Assembly: GCA_016209995.1 (NCBI GenBank)
Contig: JACQVC010000020.1
Location: 1-13,601 of the forward strand
From: Gemmatimonadota bacterium
GTDB lineage: Bacteria; Gemmatimonadota; Gemmatimonadetes; Longimicrobiales; Gaopeijiaceae
Reading direction: 5' to 3'
Length of the DNA: 13,601 nt
Every line of letters begins with the position of its first letter. The stretch's first letter is position 1. Below, piece by piece: positions 1 through 6,938 of the stretch. The translations under genes were made by a program, and so were the position numbers. Under the pieces are notes generated by a model. That model had not been told where the DNA came from. It saw only the letters and a program-made list of their open reading frames with translations, and did not search any database.

Positions 1-1
1 G

Positions 2-919
2 GTCGTGGGGAGCGTCGCGCTGGACACGGTGGAGACCCCCTTCGGCAAAGCGGCGGACGCGTTGGGCGGATCGGCCTTGTTCTTCAGTGTGGCGGCGTCA
101 CTGTTCTGCCCGGTCAAACTCGTCGGCGTGGTCGGAGAGGATTACCCGCTCGAGCAGCTCGACTTCCTCCGCGAGCGCGGCGTCGATCTGAGTGGTCTCG
201 AACGGAGGCCCGGGGAAAGCTTCCACTGGGCCGGTAGCTACAGTTACGATCTCAACACGCGCGAAACGCTCGAGACCCGACTGGGGGTTTTCGCCGAGTT
301 CGAGCCCGACGTTCCAGAGAAGTTTCGCGATGCCGAATTCGTCTTTCTCGGGAACATCGATCCAACTCAGCAGTACGCGGTGCTGGATCAGGTGCGAGCG
401 CCCCGTCTGATCGGGTGCGACACCATGAACTACTGGATCGAGCGCACACGCACGGAGCTGTTGAGGACGCTCGAGCGGGTGGACATCCTGTTCGTGAACG
501 ATTCCGAGGCTCGCCAGCTCGCGGGTGACTACAACCTCACTCGCGCCGCGCGTTGGATCCAGGAGCGGGGACCGCGGTTCGTGGTCGTCAAGAAGGGAGA
601 GCATGGAGCAGCGCTGTTCGCTCGCGATTGGGTGTTCTTCGCACCCGGTTATCCTCTCGAGGAGGTCTTCGATCCGACGGGGGCGGGTGATGCTTTTGCC
701 GGCGGCTTCCTGGGTTACCTCTCGTGGGTCGGGTCCGAGGAGCCCGAGGAGCTGCGCCGGGCCATGATCTACGGATCGGTTCTCGGCTCATACGCCGTGG
801 AGGCGTTCAGCATCGACCGATTCCGCAATCTCGATGCGAACGAGGTGGCCGAACGCGCCCGCGAGTTCCGCGACATGACAGCCTTCGAAATCGCTCTGCA
901 ACGGGCTCCGGATGCCTGA
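2..919 (+). CDS. PfkB/ribokinase-family carbohydrate kinase, 5'-truncated by the window edge
   Basis: An ATP-dependent small-molecule kinase of the ribokinase/PfkB fold, which transfers the gamma-phosphate of ATP to a sugar or nucleoside hydroxyl in the cytoplasm. The frame is open to the window edge and begins with VVGSVALDTV, the first beta strand of this family, so only a few N-terminal residues are probably missing. The GTG at 5-7 is more likely an internal Val than the start. Counting from that codon, the glycine pair of the substrate lid (LGGSALFFS) is near residues 20-28, and the PfkB signature DPTGAGDAF is at 223-231, with the catalytic base Asp229 and the GAG anion hole. The substrate cannot be assigned. 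It overlaps purM by 8 bases, so the two are probably co-translated; a nucleoside or ribose-related substrate would suit the purine context, but that is inference only. Confidence 0.9.
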   Translation, partial: VVGSVALDTVETPFGKAADALGGSALFFSVAASLFCPVKLVGVVGEDYPLEQLDFLRERGVDLSGLERRPGESFHWAGSYSYDLNTRETLETRLGVFAEFEPDVPEKFRDAEFVFLGNIDPTQQYAVLDQVRAPRLIGCDTMNYWIERTRTELLRTLERVDILFVNDSEARQLAGDYNLTRAARWIQERGPRFVVVKKGEHGAALFARDWVFFAPGYPLEEVFDPTGAGDAFAGGFLGYLSWVGSEEPEELRRAMIYGSVLGSYAVEAFSIDRFRNLDANEVAERAREFRDMTAFEIALQRAPDA

Positions 920-1940
920 CGGCCTCACGTACCGAGCTGCGGGCGTCGACCTGGAGGCGGCTCGTCGCGCGAAGCAGGCGATCCGAGCGCTCGTGGATGC
1001 AACGCGCGACCAGCAGACATTGTCCGAGATGGGCTCGTTCGCCGGCCTCTACGCCGTGCCCGACGGCTTCCGGCAGCCCGTTCTCGTGTCCAGCGCCGAT
1101 GGCGTCGGAACGAAGGTGAGGGTCGCTTTCCTGGCCGACCGACACGATACGATCGGCCGCGATCTCGTCAACCACTGCGTGAACGACATACTCGTGCAGG
1201 GCGCGCGCCCTCTCTTCTTCCTCGATTACCTGGCGTCCGGCAAGCTGCACGAGCACGTGGTCGCAGACGTCGTGCGCGGCGTTGCCTACGGCTGCAAGGA
1301 TAATGGTTGTGTGCTCTTGGGCGGCGAAACCGCGGAGATGCCCGATTCGTATCCAGCGGGCGAGTACGATCTGGCCGGCTTCATCGTAGGGATCGCTGAG
1401 CGTAATCGCATCCTCAGCGGCGAGAGAATTCGGGCCGGCCACGTCCTCGTGGCCTTGGCTTCCGACGGTCTCCACACGAACGGCTACTCGCTGGCCCGCC
1501 GGATCCTGTTCGACAGCCTGGAGCTGGCGCCTTCTGATCCCTTCCCGGGAGCGCAGCGCACCGTAGCGGACGTGCTGCTCGATCCCCATCGCAGCTACCT
1601 CGCCGCGCTGTGGCCGCTCGTCGAGCAGGGAAGGGTGCGCGGGCTCGCCCACATTACGGGCGGCGGACTCGAGGGCAACCTGCCCCGTGTTCTGCCTGCG
1701 GGGCTCGGAGCCTGGATCGAGCGAAGCTCCTGGGAGATCCCGCCTGTGTTCCGCGTGATCGCAGACGCCGGCAAGGTCTCGGACGCGGAGATGTTCCGTG
1801 TGTTCAACATGGGGATCGGCATGGTGGCGATCCTCGCGATCGAAGATGTGGATGCCGTCCTCGCGGCGTTGCGTGCGGCGGGGGAGACCGCGTGGCGGGT
1901 CGGCGAGGTCGTAGCAGGCGACGGAGTCGAGCTGCGATGA
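912..1940 (+). CDS. purM: Phosphoribosylformylglycinamidine cyclo-ligase (AIR synthetase)
   Basis: Catalyses the ATP-dependent ring closure of FGAM to 5-aminoimidazole ribonucleotide, the fifth step of de novo purine synthesis, in the cytoplasm. The 342-residue length is normal for the family (about 345). Family motifs are all present: SADGVGTK at residues 61-68 (nucleotide loop), VNDILVQGA at 90-98, GGETAEMP at 137-144, SDGLHTNGYS at 184-193, HITGGGLEGNLPR at 247-259, and FRVFNMGIGM near 295-304. The ATG lies inside the last codons of the upstream kinase gene (8-base overlap) and the MPDGLTYRAAGVD start is typical. Its stop codon overlaps the start of the next gene (ATGA). No other purine gene is in the window, so the pathway is scattered in this genome. 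Confidence 0.97.
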   Translation: MPDGLTYRAAGVDLEAARRAKQAIRALVDATRDQQTLSEMGSFAGLYAVPDGFRQPVLVSSADGVGTKVRVAFLADRHDTIGRDLVNHCVNDILVQGARPLFFLDYLASGKLHEHVVADVVRGVAYGCKDNGCVLLGGETAEMPDSYPAGEYDLAGFIVGIAERNRILSGERIRAGHVLVALASDGLHTNGYSLARRILFDSLELAPSDPFPGAQRTVADVLLDPHRSYLAALWPLVEQGRVRGLAHITGGGLEGNLPRVLPAGLGAWIERSSWEIPPVFRVIADAGKVSDAEMFRVFNMGIGMVAILAIEDVDAVLAALRAAGETAWRVGEVVAGDGVELR

Positions 1941-2968
1941 AGATCAGCACGTCTGCGGGGCTCCGCGTCGCTAGGGGCGTCAGGCTGTTCTGGGTGCCCG
2001 TGCTCTCGCTCCTGACCACTCCCTCCCTCATCTTCGGGGCTCAGGAGGGCGGTGAGGCCGCGGCGCTCGCCGCAAGGTGTGCGGCCGCCCGACCTGACCT
2101 ACGTGCGTGGTGCGCGGAAGTCGTTCAGGGCGCGCGCGCGCTGCAGGCGGGCCTCGGCCTGGTAGCGGCCGGGCCCAGTGACATCCCCGGTAGCGCGAGC
2201 ACGATGGGACGGCGCTTGGGCACCGTACCGAGGTTCGCATTCAGCGTACGCACCGGAGCGGCGTACGTTCGCCTGCCGGACCTGATCGACGGGCGGCTCA
2301 GCGGAGACGGGGCGATCCGCGATCGCTCCTTCGTGGCGCCCGGAATCCAAGCCGGCTTGGCGGTGGGGATCCTGGACGGATTCTCGCTGCTGCCGACCAT
2401 CGGCGGAATCGGGTCGGTCGATCTCCTGGGAGCGGCCTACCTGACGGTGGTCTCGACGGCCGACGGCTTCGACCCAGGCCGGGTGAGTGGGTTCGGCTAC
2501 GGCGTCCGCGTCGGACTGCTCCGCGAGTCCTTTACGGCTCCCGGTGCATCGGTGTCCATCCTGCAGCGGCGTCAGGGCGATCTGGTTTATGGCGACCTCG
2601 CGGCCGGTCATCGCAGCCGGACCTCGTTCGACCTGACCACCACGTCGGTACGCGGGACGATCGGCAAGAACTTCCTGCTGCTGGGCATCCTCGGCGGCAT
2701 CGGCTACGATCGCTACTCGAGCGATGTTCAGATCACCGCGGTCAGCACCACCGACTCATCGCAGCGCGGCGTCGCAACCACGGACGAACTGACCAGTGAC
2801 CGGAGGTTGCTGTTCGCGGGCGCGTCACTCTCCTTCCTCCTCATCCAGCTGTCCGCGGAAGGCGGGTGGGCGAGCGGCCTCGAGGCGCTACCGGGACGTG
2901 GACCCTCCGAGTTCGATCCCGGTGGAGGTACGCCCTTCCTGCACGTGGCTCTGAGGCTGACGCTCTGA
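1937..2968 (+). CDS. Secreted, probable outer-membrane beta-barrel protein of unknown function
   Basis: I do not recognise this gene. The frame extends upstream to 1610, but that stretch is the shadow of purM; the start chosen is the ATG at 1937, which overlaps the purM stop as ATGA and immediately gives a signal peptide. The peptide has basic residues K2, R10, R13 and R16, a hydrophobic core around residues 17-33 (LFWVPVLSLLTTPSLIF), and a likely cleavage near GAQ-EG at 34-37. The mature part (about 305 residues) has two cysteines, C48 and C59, in an Ala-rich helical segment that could form a periplasmic disulfide. After that come many short alternating hydrophobic/polar stretches rich in Gly, Ser, Thr and aromatic residues, with Asp/Gly/Ser turns, consistent with beta strands. 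It ends HVALRLTL, strand-like but lacking the usual terminal Phe. Its place between purM and ribD suggests only co-transcription. Barrel assignment is inference. Confidence 0.72.
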   Translation: MKISTSAGLRVARGVRLFWVPVLSLLTTPSLIFGAQEGGEAAALAARCAAARPDLRAWCAEVVQGARALQAGLGLVAAGPSDIPGSASTMGRRLGTVPRFAFSVRTGAAYVRLPDLIDGRLSGDGAIRDRSFVAPGIQAGLAVGILDGFSLLPTIGGIGSVDLLGAAYLTVVSTADGFDPGRVSGFGYGVRVGLLRESFTAPGASVSILQRRQGDLVYGDLAAGHRSRTSFDLTTTSVRGTIGKNFLLLGILGGIGYDRYSSDVQITAVSTTDSSQRGVATTDELTSDRRLLFAGASLSFLLIQLSAEGGWASGLEALPGRGPSEFDPGGGTPFLHVALRLTL

Positions 2969-2978
2969 TTCGCCATCC

Positions 2979-4085
2979 GTGCGCACCACCGGAACAGAAA
3001 CGGCCGCTGACCAGGCGCACATGTTGCGGGCGCTCGAACTGGCCTGGCACGGCTGGGGGCGAGTGCACCCCAACCCCATGGTTGGTGCGGTGGTTGTTCA
3101 AGGCGCCGAGGTCGTGGGGGAGGGATTCCACGCCGAGTACGGTGGCCCGCACGCCGAGGTCGTCGCGCTGACGGCTGCGGGTTCCCGAGCACGCGGCGCG
3201 ACCATCTACGTGTCTCTGGAGCCCTGTGCCCATCACGGCAAGACGCCGCCTTGCACCGACGCCCTCATCCGTGCCGGCGTGGCCCGAGTCGTCTTCGGGG
3301 CCAGGGACCCCACCCGCACGGCCGGTGGTGGCGCCGAGGTCCTGGCGACGGCAGGGATCGCGGTGCAGGGTGGCGTCAGCGAGGTCCTGGTCCGGCGCCA
3401 GAACGCCATCTTCTTCCACCACGCCGAGCGGCAGAGCATCTTCGTGGCCCTCAAGCTGGCCATGACCCTGGACGCGAAGCTGGCGCAGGCCCCGGGGCAG
3501 CGCACTCAGATTTCGGCCCCGGAGGCTGTCGAGGAGGCGCACCGGCTTCGTGCCGGGTTCGACGCCATCCTCGTGGGCGTCGAGACCGCCGTGGTGGACG
3601 ATCCGCTGCTCACGGCGAGGGGGCGCGTGCGGCCGCGGCAGCCGCCGGCCCGAGTGGTTCTGGACAGCCATCTTCGGCTGCCGCCGGAGGCGCAGATGTT
3701 GCGGGAGCGGTCCGGCCCGGTGCTCCTGCTTTGCGCGGAAGAAGCGCCCGTCGAGGCCCGCTCCGCGTTGCAGGCCGCGGGCGCGCACGTCATCCCCGTA
3801 CCGGCATCACGGGCTGGAGTCGACCTGGGTGCAGCGCTGCAGGTCCTGGGAGAACGGGGCTTCCAATCCATCCTTTGTGAGGGTGGGGGGCGGGTGGCCT
3901 CCGCGCTGCTCCATGGCCAGCACGTCCATCGGCTGTATATTTTTCTTGCACCACGAGTTTTCGGAGCCCAGGGCGTCTCTGCCTTCGCGGGGGATCTCGA
4001 CCCTCGGGCCATGTCCGGTTGGAGCGCGACCGAGCTCAAGTCGCTCGGCTCCGATGTGCTCGTCGTCTTCGATCGGGAGTCGTGA
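2979..4085 (+). CDS. ribD: Bifunctional riboflavin biosynthesis deaminase/reductase RibD
   Basis: Performs two cytoplasmic steps of riboflavin synthesis: hydrolytic deamination of the GTP-derived diaminopyrimidine, then NADPH-dependent reduction of the ribosyl side chain. The N-terminal deaminase domain (about residues 12-155) has the zinc ligands HAE at 58-60 and PCAHHGKTPPC at 82-92 (Cys83 and Cys92). The C-terminal reductase domain (about 156-366) has LAMTLDAKLA, DAILVGVETAVVDDPLLTAR around 195-214, and EGGGRVASALL around 301-311. Length (368) is normal. The GTG start at 2979 gives 14 residues before MLRALELA, close to the short leader of E. coli RibD; ATG 3021 is the alternative. The gap from the upstream gene is 10 bp, too short for a riboswitch. 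The usual DPNPxVxGxG loop is a shortened DPTRTAGGG at 110-118, perhaps a lineage variant. Confidence 0.96.
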   Translation: MRTTGTETAADQAHMLRALELAWHGWGRVHPNPMVGAVVVQGAEVVGEGFHAEYGGPHAEVVALTAAGSRARGATIYVSLEPCAHHGKTPPCTDALIRAGVARVVFGARDPTRTAGGGAEVLATAGIAVQGGVSEVLVRRQNAIFFHHAERQSIFVALKLAMTLDAKLAQAPGQRTQISAPEAVEEAHRLRAGFDAILVGVETAVVDDPLLTARGRVRPRQPPARVVLDSHLRLPPEAQMLRERSGPVLLLCAEEAPVEARSALQAAGAHVIPVPASRAGVDLGAALQVLGERGFQSILCEGGGRVASALLHGQHVHRLYIFLAPRVFGAQGVSAFAGDLDPRAMSGWSATELKSLGSDVLVVFDRES

Positions 4086-4726
4086 TGTTCACCGGGATCG
4101 TCGAGGAAGTCGGCACCGTCATAGAGATCACGCCCGGCGATGGGGCGCGGGAGATCCGCATTCGTGCACCCGTGGTCGCGGGTCAGAGTGCGCCCGCTGA
4201 CTCCGTAGCCGTGGATGGAGCCTGCCTCACGATCACCGCGGTCGACGGCGAGCACTTTCGCGTGAACGCGATTGCCAGCACGCTCTCCAGGACGATCGCG
4301 GCCGGATACGCTCGCGGCCGGCGAGTGAACCTGGAGCGTCCGCTGCTGGTCGGTGCCCGCCTGGGCGGCCATTTCGTGCAGGGGCACGTGGATGAAGTGG
4401 GCGAGGTCATGGGCGTTGAACGGATGGGCGACTATGTGCTCATCGACGTGCATCTCCCTCGTGTGGTAGCCGCCGTTACGATCCTGCACGGATCCATCAC
4501 GGTGAACGGCGTGAGTCTGACCATCAATGCGTTGCCCGCCGGTGATCGCTGCCAGGTCGCCATCATCCCGTTTACCTGGGAACACACGAATCTCAGTGAG
4601 CTGGAGGTTGGGGATCCCGTGAATCTCGAAGGGGATCTGATCGGGAAGTACGTGGGTAAGATGCTCACGACACGGGGCTCCGACAGCGGACTGTCCTTCG
4701 AGAACCTGGTGGAGTGGGGGTACTAG
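4085..4726 (+). CDS. ribE: Riboflavin synthase, alpha-chain type
   Basis: Catalyses the dismutation of two 6,7-dimethyl-8-ribityllumazine molecules to riboflavin plus the pyrimidine that RibH reuses. The 213-residue protein shows the internal duplication of two lumazine-binding barrels: barrel 1 (about 1-95) with [20 protein letters not shown] (Cys48) and VNLERPLL, and barrel 2 (about 96-193) with [24 protein letters not shown] and [13 protein letters not shown] chose the ATG at 4085 over the in-frame GTG just upstream because MFTGI is the invariant N-terminus; this ATG shares its A with the ribD stop. The ETL-type motif is changed in both barrels: STLSRT at about 65-70 and PFTWEHT at 162-168 where many homologues have PETLxxT. 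The fold motifs are intact, so I expect an active enzyme. Some naming schemes call this gene ribC or ribB. Confidence 0.96.
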   Translation: MFTGIVEEVGTVIEITPGDGAREIRIRAPVVAGQSAPADSVAVDGACLTITAVDGEHFRVNAIASTLSRTIAAGYARGRRVNLERPLLVGARLGGHFVQGHVDEVGEVMGVERMGDYVLIDVHLPRVVAAVTILHGSITVNGVSLTINALPAGDRCQVAIIPFTWEHTNLSELEVGDPVNLEGDLIGKYVGKMLTTRGSDSGLSFENLVEWGY

Positions 4727-5925
4727 TGACCTTCGATCGCGTCGCCGACGCCATTCAGGATATTCACGACGGCCACATGGTCATCGTCGCGGATGACGAG
4801 AACCGCGAGAACGAAGGCGACCTCGTGTGCTCGGCGGTGAAGATCACGCCCGAGCATATCAACTTCATGGCCACGCACGGGCGTGGTTTGATCTGTGTGG
4901 CTCTCATGCCCGAGCGCGCCGACCAGTTGGGCCTGCCGCCGATGACCGACCAGAACTCGGACCCACAGGGCACGGCATTCACCGTTTCGGTCGACGCGCA
5001 CCCGCGGCTCGGTGTCACCACGGGGATCAGCGCGTTCGACCGCGCCAGGACGGTTCAGGCTCTGGTGGACGAGCGCACCCAGCCGGGCGATCTGCGTCGG
5101 CCCGGCCACGTCTTTCCGTTGCGAGCCAGGCCCGGCGGCGTCCTGCGCCGTGTGGGGCAGACGGAGGCGGCGGTCGATCTGGCCAGGCTGGCTGGGCTGT
5201 ACCCTGCCGGCGTGATCTGTGAGATCATGAATCCCGACGGCACCATGGCGCGACGCGGCGAGCTCGAGAGGTTCGCCGCCGAGCACGGGCTGCGGTTCGT
5301 CACGGTCGCTCAGATCGTGGCCTACCGGCTCCAGAAGGAACGCCTGGTGCGCCGAATTGCCGAAGCGCGCCTGCCGACCCCGTACGGGGACTTCAAGGTC
5401 ATCGGGTACCAGAGCGCCATCGACGACCGCGAGCATGTCGCACTGGTCAAGGGCGAGCCCGGGGGTCGCAAAGATGTGCTCGTGCGTATGCACTCCCAGT
5501 GTTTGACCGGAGATGTCTTCGGGTCCATGCGCTGCGACTGCGGTGAGCAGCTCCACGCGGCCATGCGCCAGATTCAGGAGGAGGGGTGCGGTGCCATCGT
5601 GTACCTCAGTCAGGAAGGGCGGGGCATCGGACTGGGAAACAAGCTGCGGGCGTACGAGCTCCAGGATCAGGGACAAGACACGGTCGAGGCAAACGAGTCT
5701 CTGGGCTTCAAGCCTGACCTTCGCGACTATGGCATTGGCGCGCAGATCCTCCTCGACCTGGGACTGAGCACCATCCGCCTGCTGACGAACAATCCCAGGA
5801 AGATCGTCGGGCTCGAGGGCTACAACCTCAACATCTCAGGACGCGAACCCCTGCGCGTTACGCCCGGTCAACACAACGAGGAATACCTGCACACGAAGCG
5901 CCTCAAGCTCGGACACATCCTCTAG
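4726..5925 (+). CDS. ribBA: Bifunctional RibBA: 3,4-dihydroxy-2-butanone-4-phosphate synthase / GTP cyclohydrolase II
   Basis: Supplies both riboflavin precursors: the N-terminal domain converts ribulose 5-phosphate to dihydroxybutanone phosphate plus formate, and the C-terminal domain opens GTP. The GTG at 4726 overlaps the ribE stop (TAGTG) and follows GGAG and a G-run at 4711-4720; an in-frame GTG at 4714 would add four residues. RibB domain (about 1-205): [10 protein letters not shown] at 23-32, RGLICVAL at 53-60, [10 protein letters not shown] at 98-107, RPGHVFPL at 125-132, VICE at 163-166. The usual GHTEA motif reads GQTEA: Gln145 stands where E. coli RibB has metal ligand His153, while Glu166 matches E. 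coli Glu174. RibA domain (about 206-399): zinc ligands Cys259, Cys270 and Cys272, SQEGRGIGL around 295-303, LLTNNPRKI around 352-360. Both halves are full length with the usual KLGHIL end. Whether the RibB half is fully active is open. Confidence 0.95.
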   Translation: MTFDRVADAIQDIHDGHMVIVADDENRENEGDLVCSAVKITPEHINFMATHGRGLICVALMPERADQLGLPPMTDQNSDPQGTAFTVSVDAHPRLGVTTGISAFDRARTVQALVDERTQPGDLRRPGHVFPLRARPGGVLRRVGQTEAAVDLARLAGLYPAGVICEIMNPDGTMARRGELERFAAEHGLRFVTVAQIVAYRLQKERLVRRIAEARLPTPYGDFKVIGYQSAIDDREHVALVKGEPGGRKDVLVRMHSQCLTGDVFGSMRCDCGEQLHAAMRQIQEEGCGAIVYLSQEGRGIGLGNKLRAYELQDQGQDTVEANESLGFKPDLRDYGIGAQILLDLGLSTIRLLTNNPRKIVGLEGYNLNISGREPLRVTPGQHNEEYLHTKRLKLGHIL

Positions 5926-5956
5926 CAGGTCGCTGAAGAACTTCAGCGACCTGCTA
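5923..5956. repeat. Perfect 16-bp inverted repeat with AA centre, overlapping the ribBA stop codon
   Basis: TAGCAGGTCGCTGAAG at 5923-5938 is followed by AA and then its exact reverse complement at 5941-5956. As RNA it would fold into a very stable hairpin. The first three bases are the ribBA stop codon. No T-run follows, so it is not a classical intrinsic terminator. It could slow or end transcription, stabilise the 3' end of ribBA mRNA, or be the collapsed ends of a small mobile element. A degenerate half-copy lies at 8163-8178. The palindrome is directly seen; the role is unknown. Confidence 0.85.
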
Positions 5957-5967
5957 AGGGAGCGTCG

Positions 5968-5983
5968 AGCGCCCGGAGGCGCT
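5968..5983 (+). promoter_or_regulatory. Small hairpin in the ribH leader
   Basis: AGCGCC and GGCGCT can pair around a CGGA tetraloop, giving a 6-bp stem between the larger palindrome and the ribH TTG start at 6006. The GGAGG-like bases sit inside this hairpin and are too far (about 27 nt) from the TTG to serve as a normal ribosome binding site. The 80-bp ribBA-ribH gap holds no FMN riboswitch, which would need a longer conserved multi-stem sequence. Chance is possible for so short a stem in high-GC DNA. Confidence 0.35.
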
Positions 5984-6005
5984 GCTGACCACTGCGCAGA
6001 AAGCC

Positions 6006-6473
6006 TTGAACGAGATCGTCGGAGACCCGGACGGCGTGGGAAAGCGCTTCGCCGTCGTGGTGAGTCGGTTCAACGAGCTCGTTACGAAGGAGCTGTTAGC
6101 CGGCGCGCGGCAGTGCCTGCTGGCGCACCGGGTCGAAGACTCCGCGATCGATGTCTACTGGGTGCCTGGCGCATTCGAGCTGCCCGCGGCGCTCGCGCGT
6201 GTGGCGGCCCTGAAAAGGCACGACGGCATTGTGGCCCTGGGCTGCGTCATCCGCGGAGCGACGCCCCACTTCGAGTACGTGGCGGGCGCGGCTACCCAGG
6301 GAATCGCCGACATTGCTCGGACGGCTGCCATGCCGGTGACGTTTGGACTGCTGACCACCGACACGCTGGAACAAGCACTCGAACGTGCGGGAGCCAAGGC
6401 GGCGGGAAACAAGGGGTGGGACGCTGCACGCTGTGCGCTCGAGATGTGCGGCCTCCTCCGGCAGATCGAATAG
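6006..6473 (+). CDS. ribH: 6,7-dimethyl-8-ribityllumazine synthase
   Basis: Condenses the ribitylaminopyrimidine from RibD with dihydroxybutanone phosphate from RibBA to form the lumazine used by riboflavin synthase; family members assemble into pentamers or 60-mer shells. The 155-residue length is standard. Visible motifs are RFAVVVSRFNELVTKELL at about 14-31 with aromatic Phe22, VPGAFELP at 53-60 (substrate ribityl binding), GATPHFEYV at 84-92 with catalytic His88, PVTFGLLTTD at 110-119, and LERAGAKAAGNKG at about 125-137 with phosphate-binding Arg127; these positions match B. subtilis numbering. The TTG at 6006 is chosen because it gives the usual short leader before the first strand. No strong Shine-Dalgarno is near it, so translation may be weak. 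nusB follows after 6 bp. Confidence 0.96.
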   Translation: MNEIVGDPDGVGKRFAVVVSRFNELVTKELLAGARQCLLAHRVEDSAIDVYWVPGAFELPAALARVAALKRHDGIVALGCVIRGATPHFEYVAGAATQGIADIARTAAMPVTFGLLTTDTLEQALERAGAKAAGNKGWDAARCALEMCGLLRQIE

Positions 6474-6479
6474 CGGAGG

Positions 6480-6938
6480 GTGAGCGCCCGCGAGTCCAGA
6501 ACGGGGGCTTCGGTCCGTGACCGCAGCCGGGCCCGTGCGTGGATCATCCAGATCCTCTATGGGTGGGAGGCTCTGAATCGCGCGGTTCCCCTCGCTGCCG
6601 TCCTCGAGACGACCCTCGCCACGCGCAAGATCGCCCCGGCTCGTCAGCCTTACATACGGCGAGTGCTCGAGCAACTCGCCAGTCACCTGGATGAAGTGGA
6701 TCGCAAGCTCCAGGACGTGCTGGAGAACTGGCGTCTGGAACGCCTTTCCTCCCTTGACCGCCAGGTACTCAGGCTGGGAGCCGTCGAGATCCTTTACTTC
6801 GCTGATATCCCTCCCCGCGTCTCGATCCAGGAGGCCATCCGGCTGGCGGAGAAATACGGAGGCGACGAGTCCGTCCGCTTCGTGAACGGAGTGCTCGATG
6901 CGCTACTCAAGCGCACGGAGAGCCTGTCCGAGTCATGA
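6480..6938 (+). CDS. nusB: Transcription antitermination factor NusB
   Basis: NusB binds boxA RNA with ribosomal protein S10 and supports antitermination and processive transcription of rRNA operons. The 152-residue protein is all-helical in type. It has the family core LENWRLERLSSLDRQVLRLG at 81-100 and the C-terminal block PPRVSIQEAIRLAEKYGG at 111-128 followed by VRFVNGVLD at 132-140. A basic N-terminal segment (RSRARAWIIQILYGWE) precedes it, as usual. The GTG at 6480 is the only usable start, since an in-frame stop lies just upstream and no further start occurs early in the frame; oddly, GGAGG at 6475-6479 abuts it with no spacer, so re-initiation by ribosomes finishing ribH may matter. 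The ribH-nusB order is a common pairing in bacteria. Confidence 0.95.
   Translation: MSARESRTGASVRDRSRARAWIIQILYGWEALNRAVPLAAVLETTLATRKIAPARQPYIRRVLEQLASHLDEVDRKLQDVLENWRLERLSSLDRQVLRLGAVEILYFADIPPRVSIQEAIRLAEKYGGDESVRFVNGVLDALLKRTESLSES

Noticed and set aside
1610..1936. Possible N-terminal extension of the envelope protein
   Set aside because: Overlaps purM; the signal peptide begins exactly at ATG 1937, which overlaps the purM stop.
3251..3880. Second + strand open frame (209 codons) inside ribD
   Set aside because: Extreme Gly/Arg/Ala composition typical of an out-of-frame reading of a GC-rich gene; ribD in the other frame is complete.
3506..4585. Long open frame on the minus strand (359 codons) opposite ribD-ribE
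   Set aside because: High-GC shadow: the + strand encodes ribD and ribE with all family motifs, and the minus translation is Arg/Ser/Pro-rich with no recognisable domain. The same holds for minus frames at 807-1652, 2841-3788, 4723-5676 and 12330-13358.
4714..4725. Earlier GTG start for ribBA
   Set aside because: In frame, but would overlap the ribosome binding bases; GTG 4726 in TAGTG has better spacing and matches usual RibBA N-termini.
5926..6005. FMN (RFN) riboswitch before ribH
   Set aside because: The 80-bp gap lacks the conserved multi-stem sequence and is mostly taken up by the palindrome and a small hairpin.
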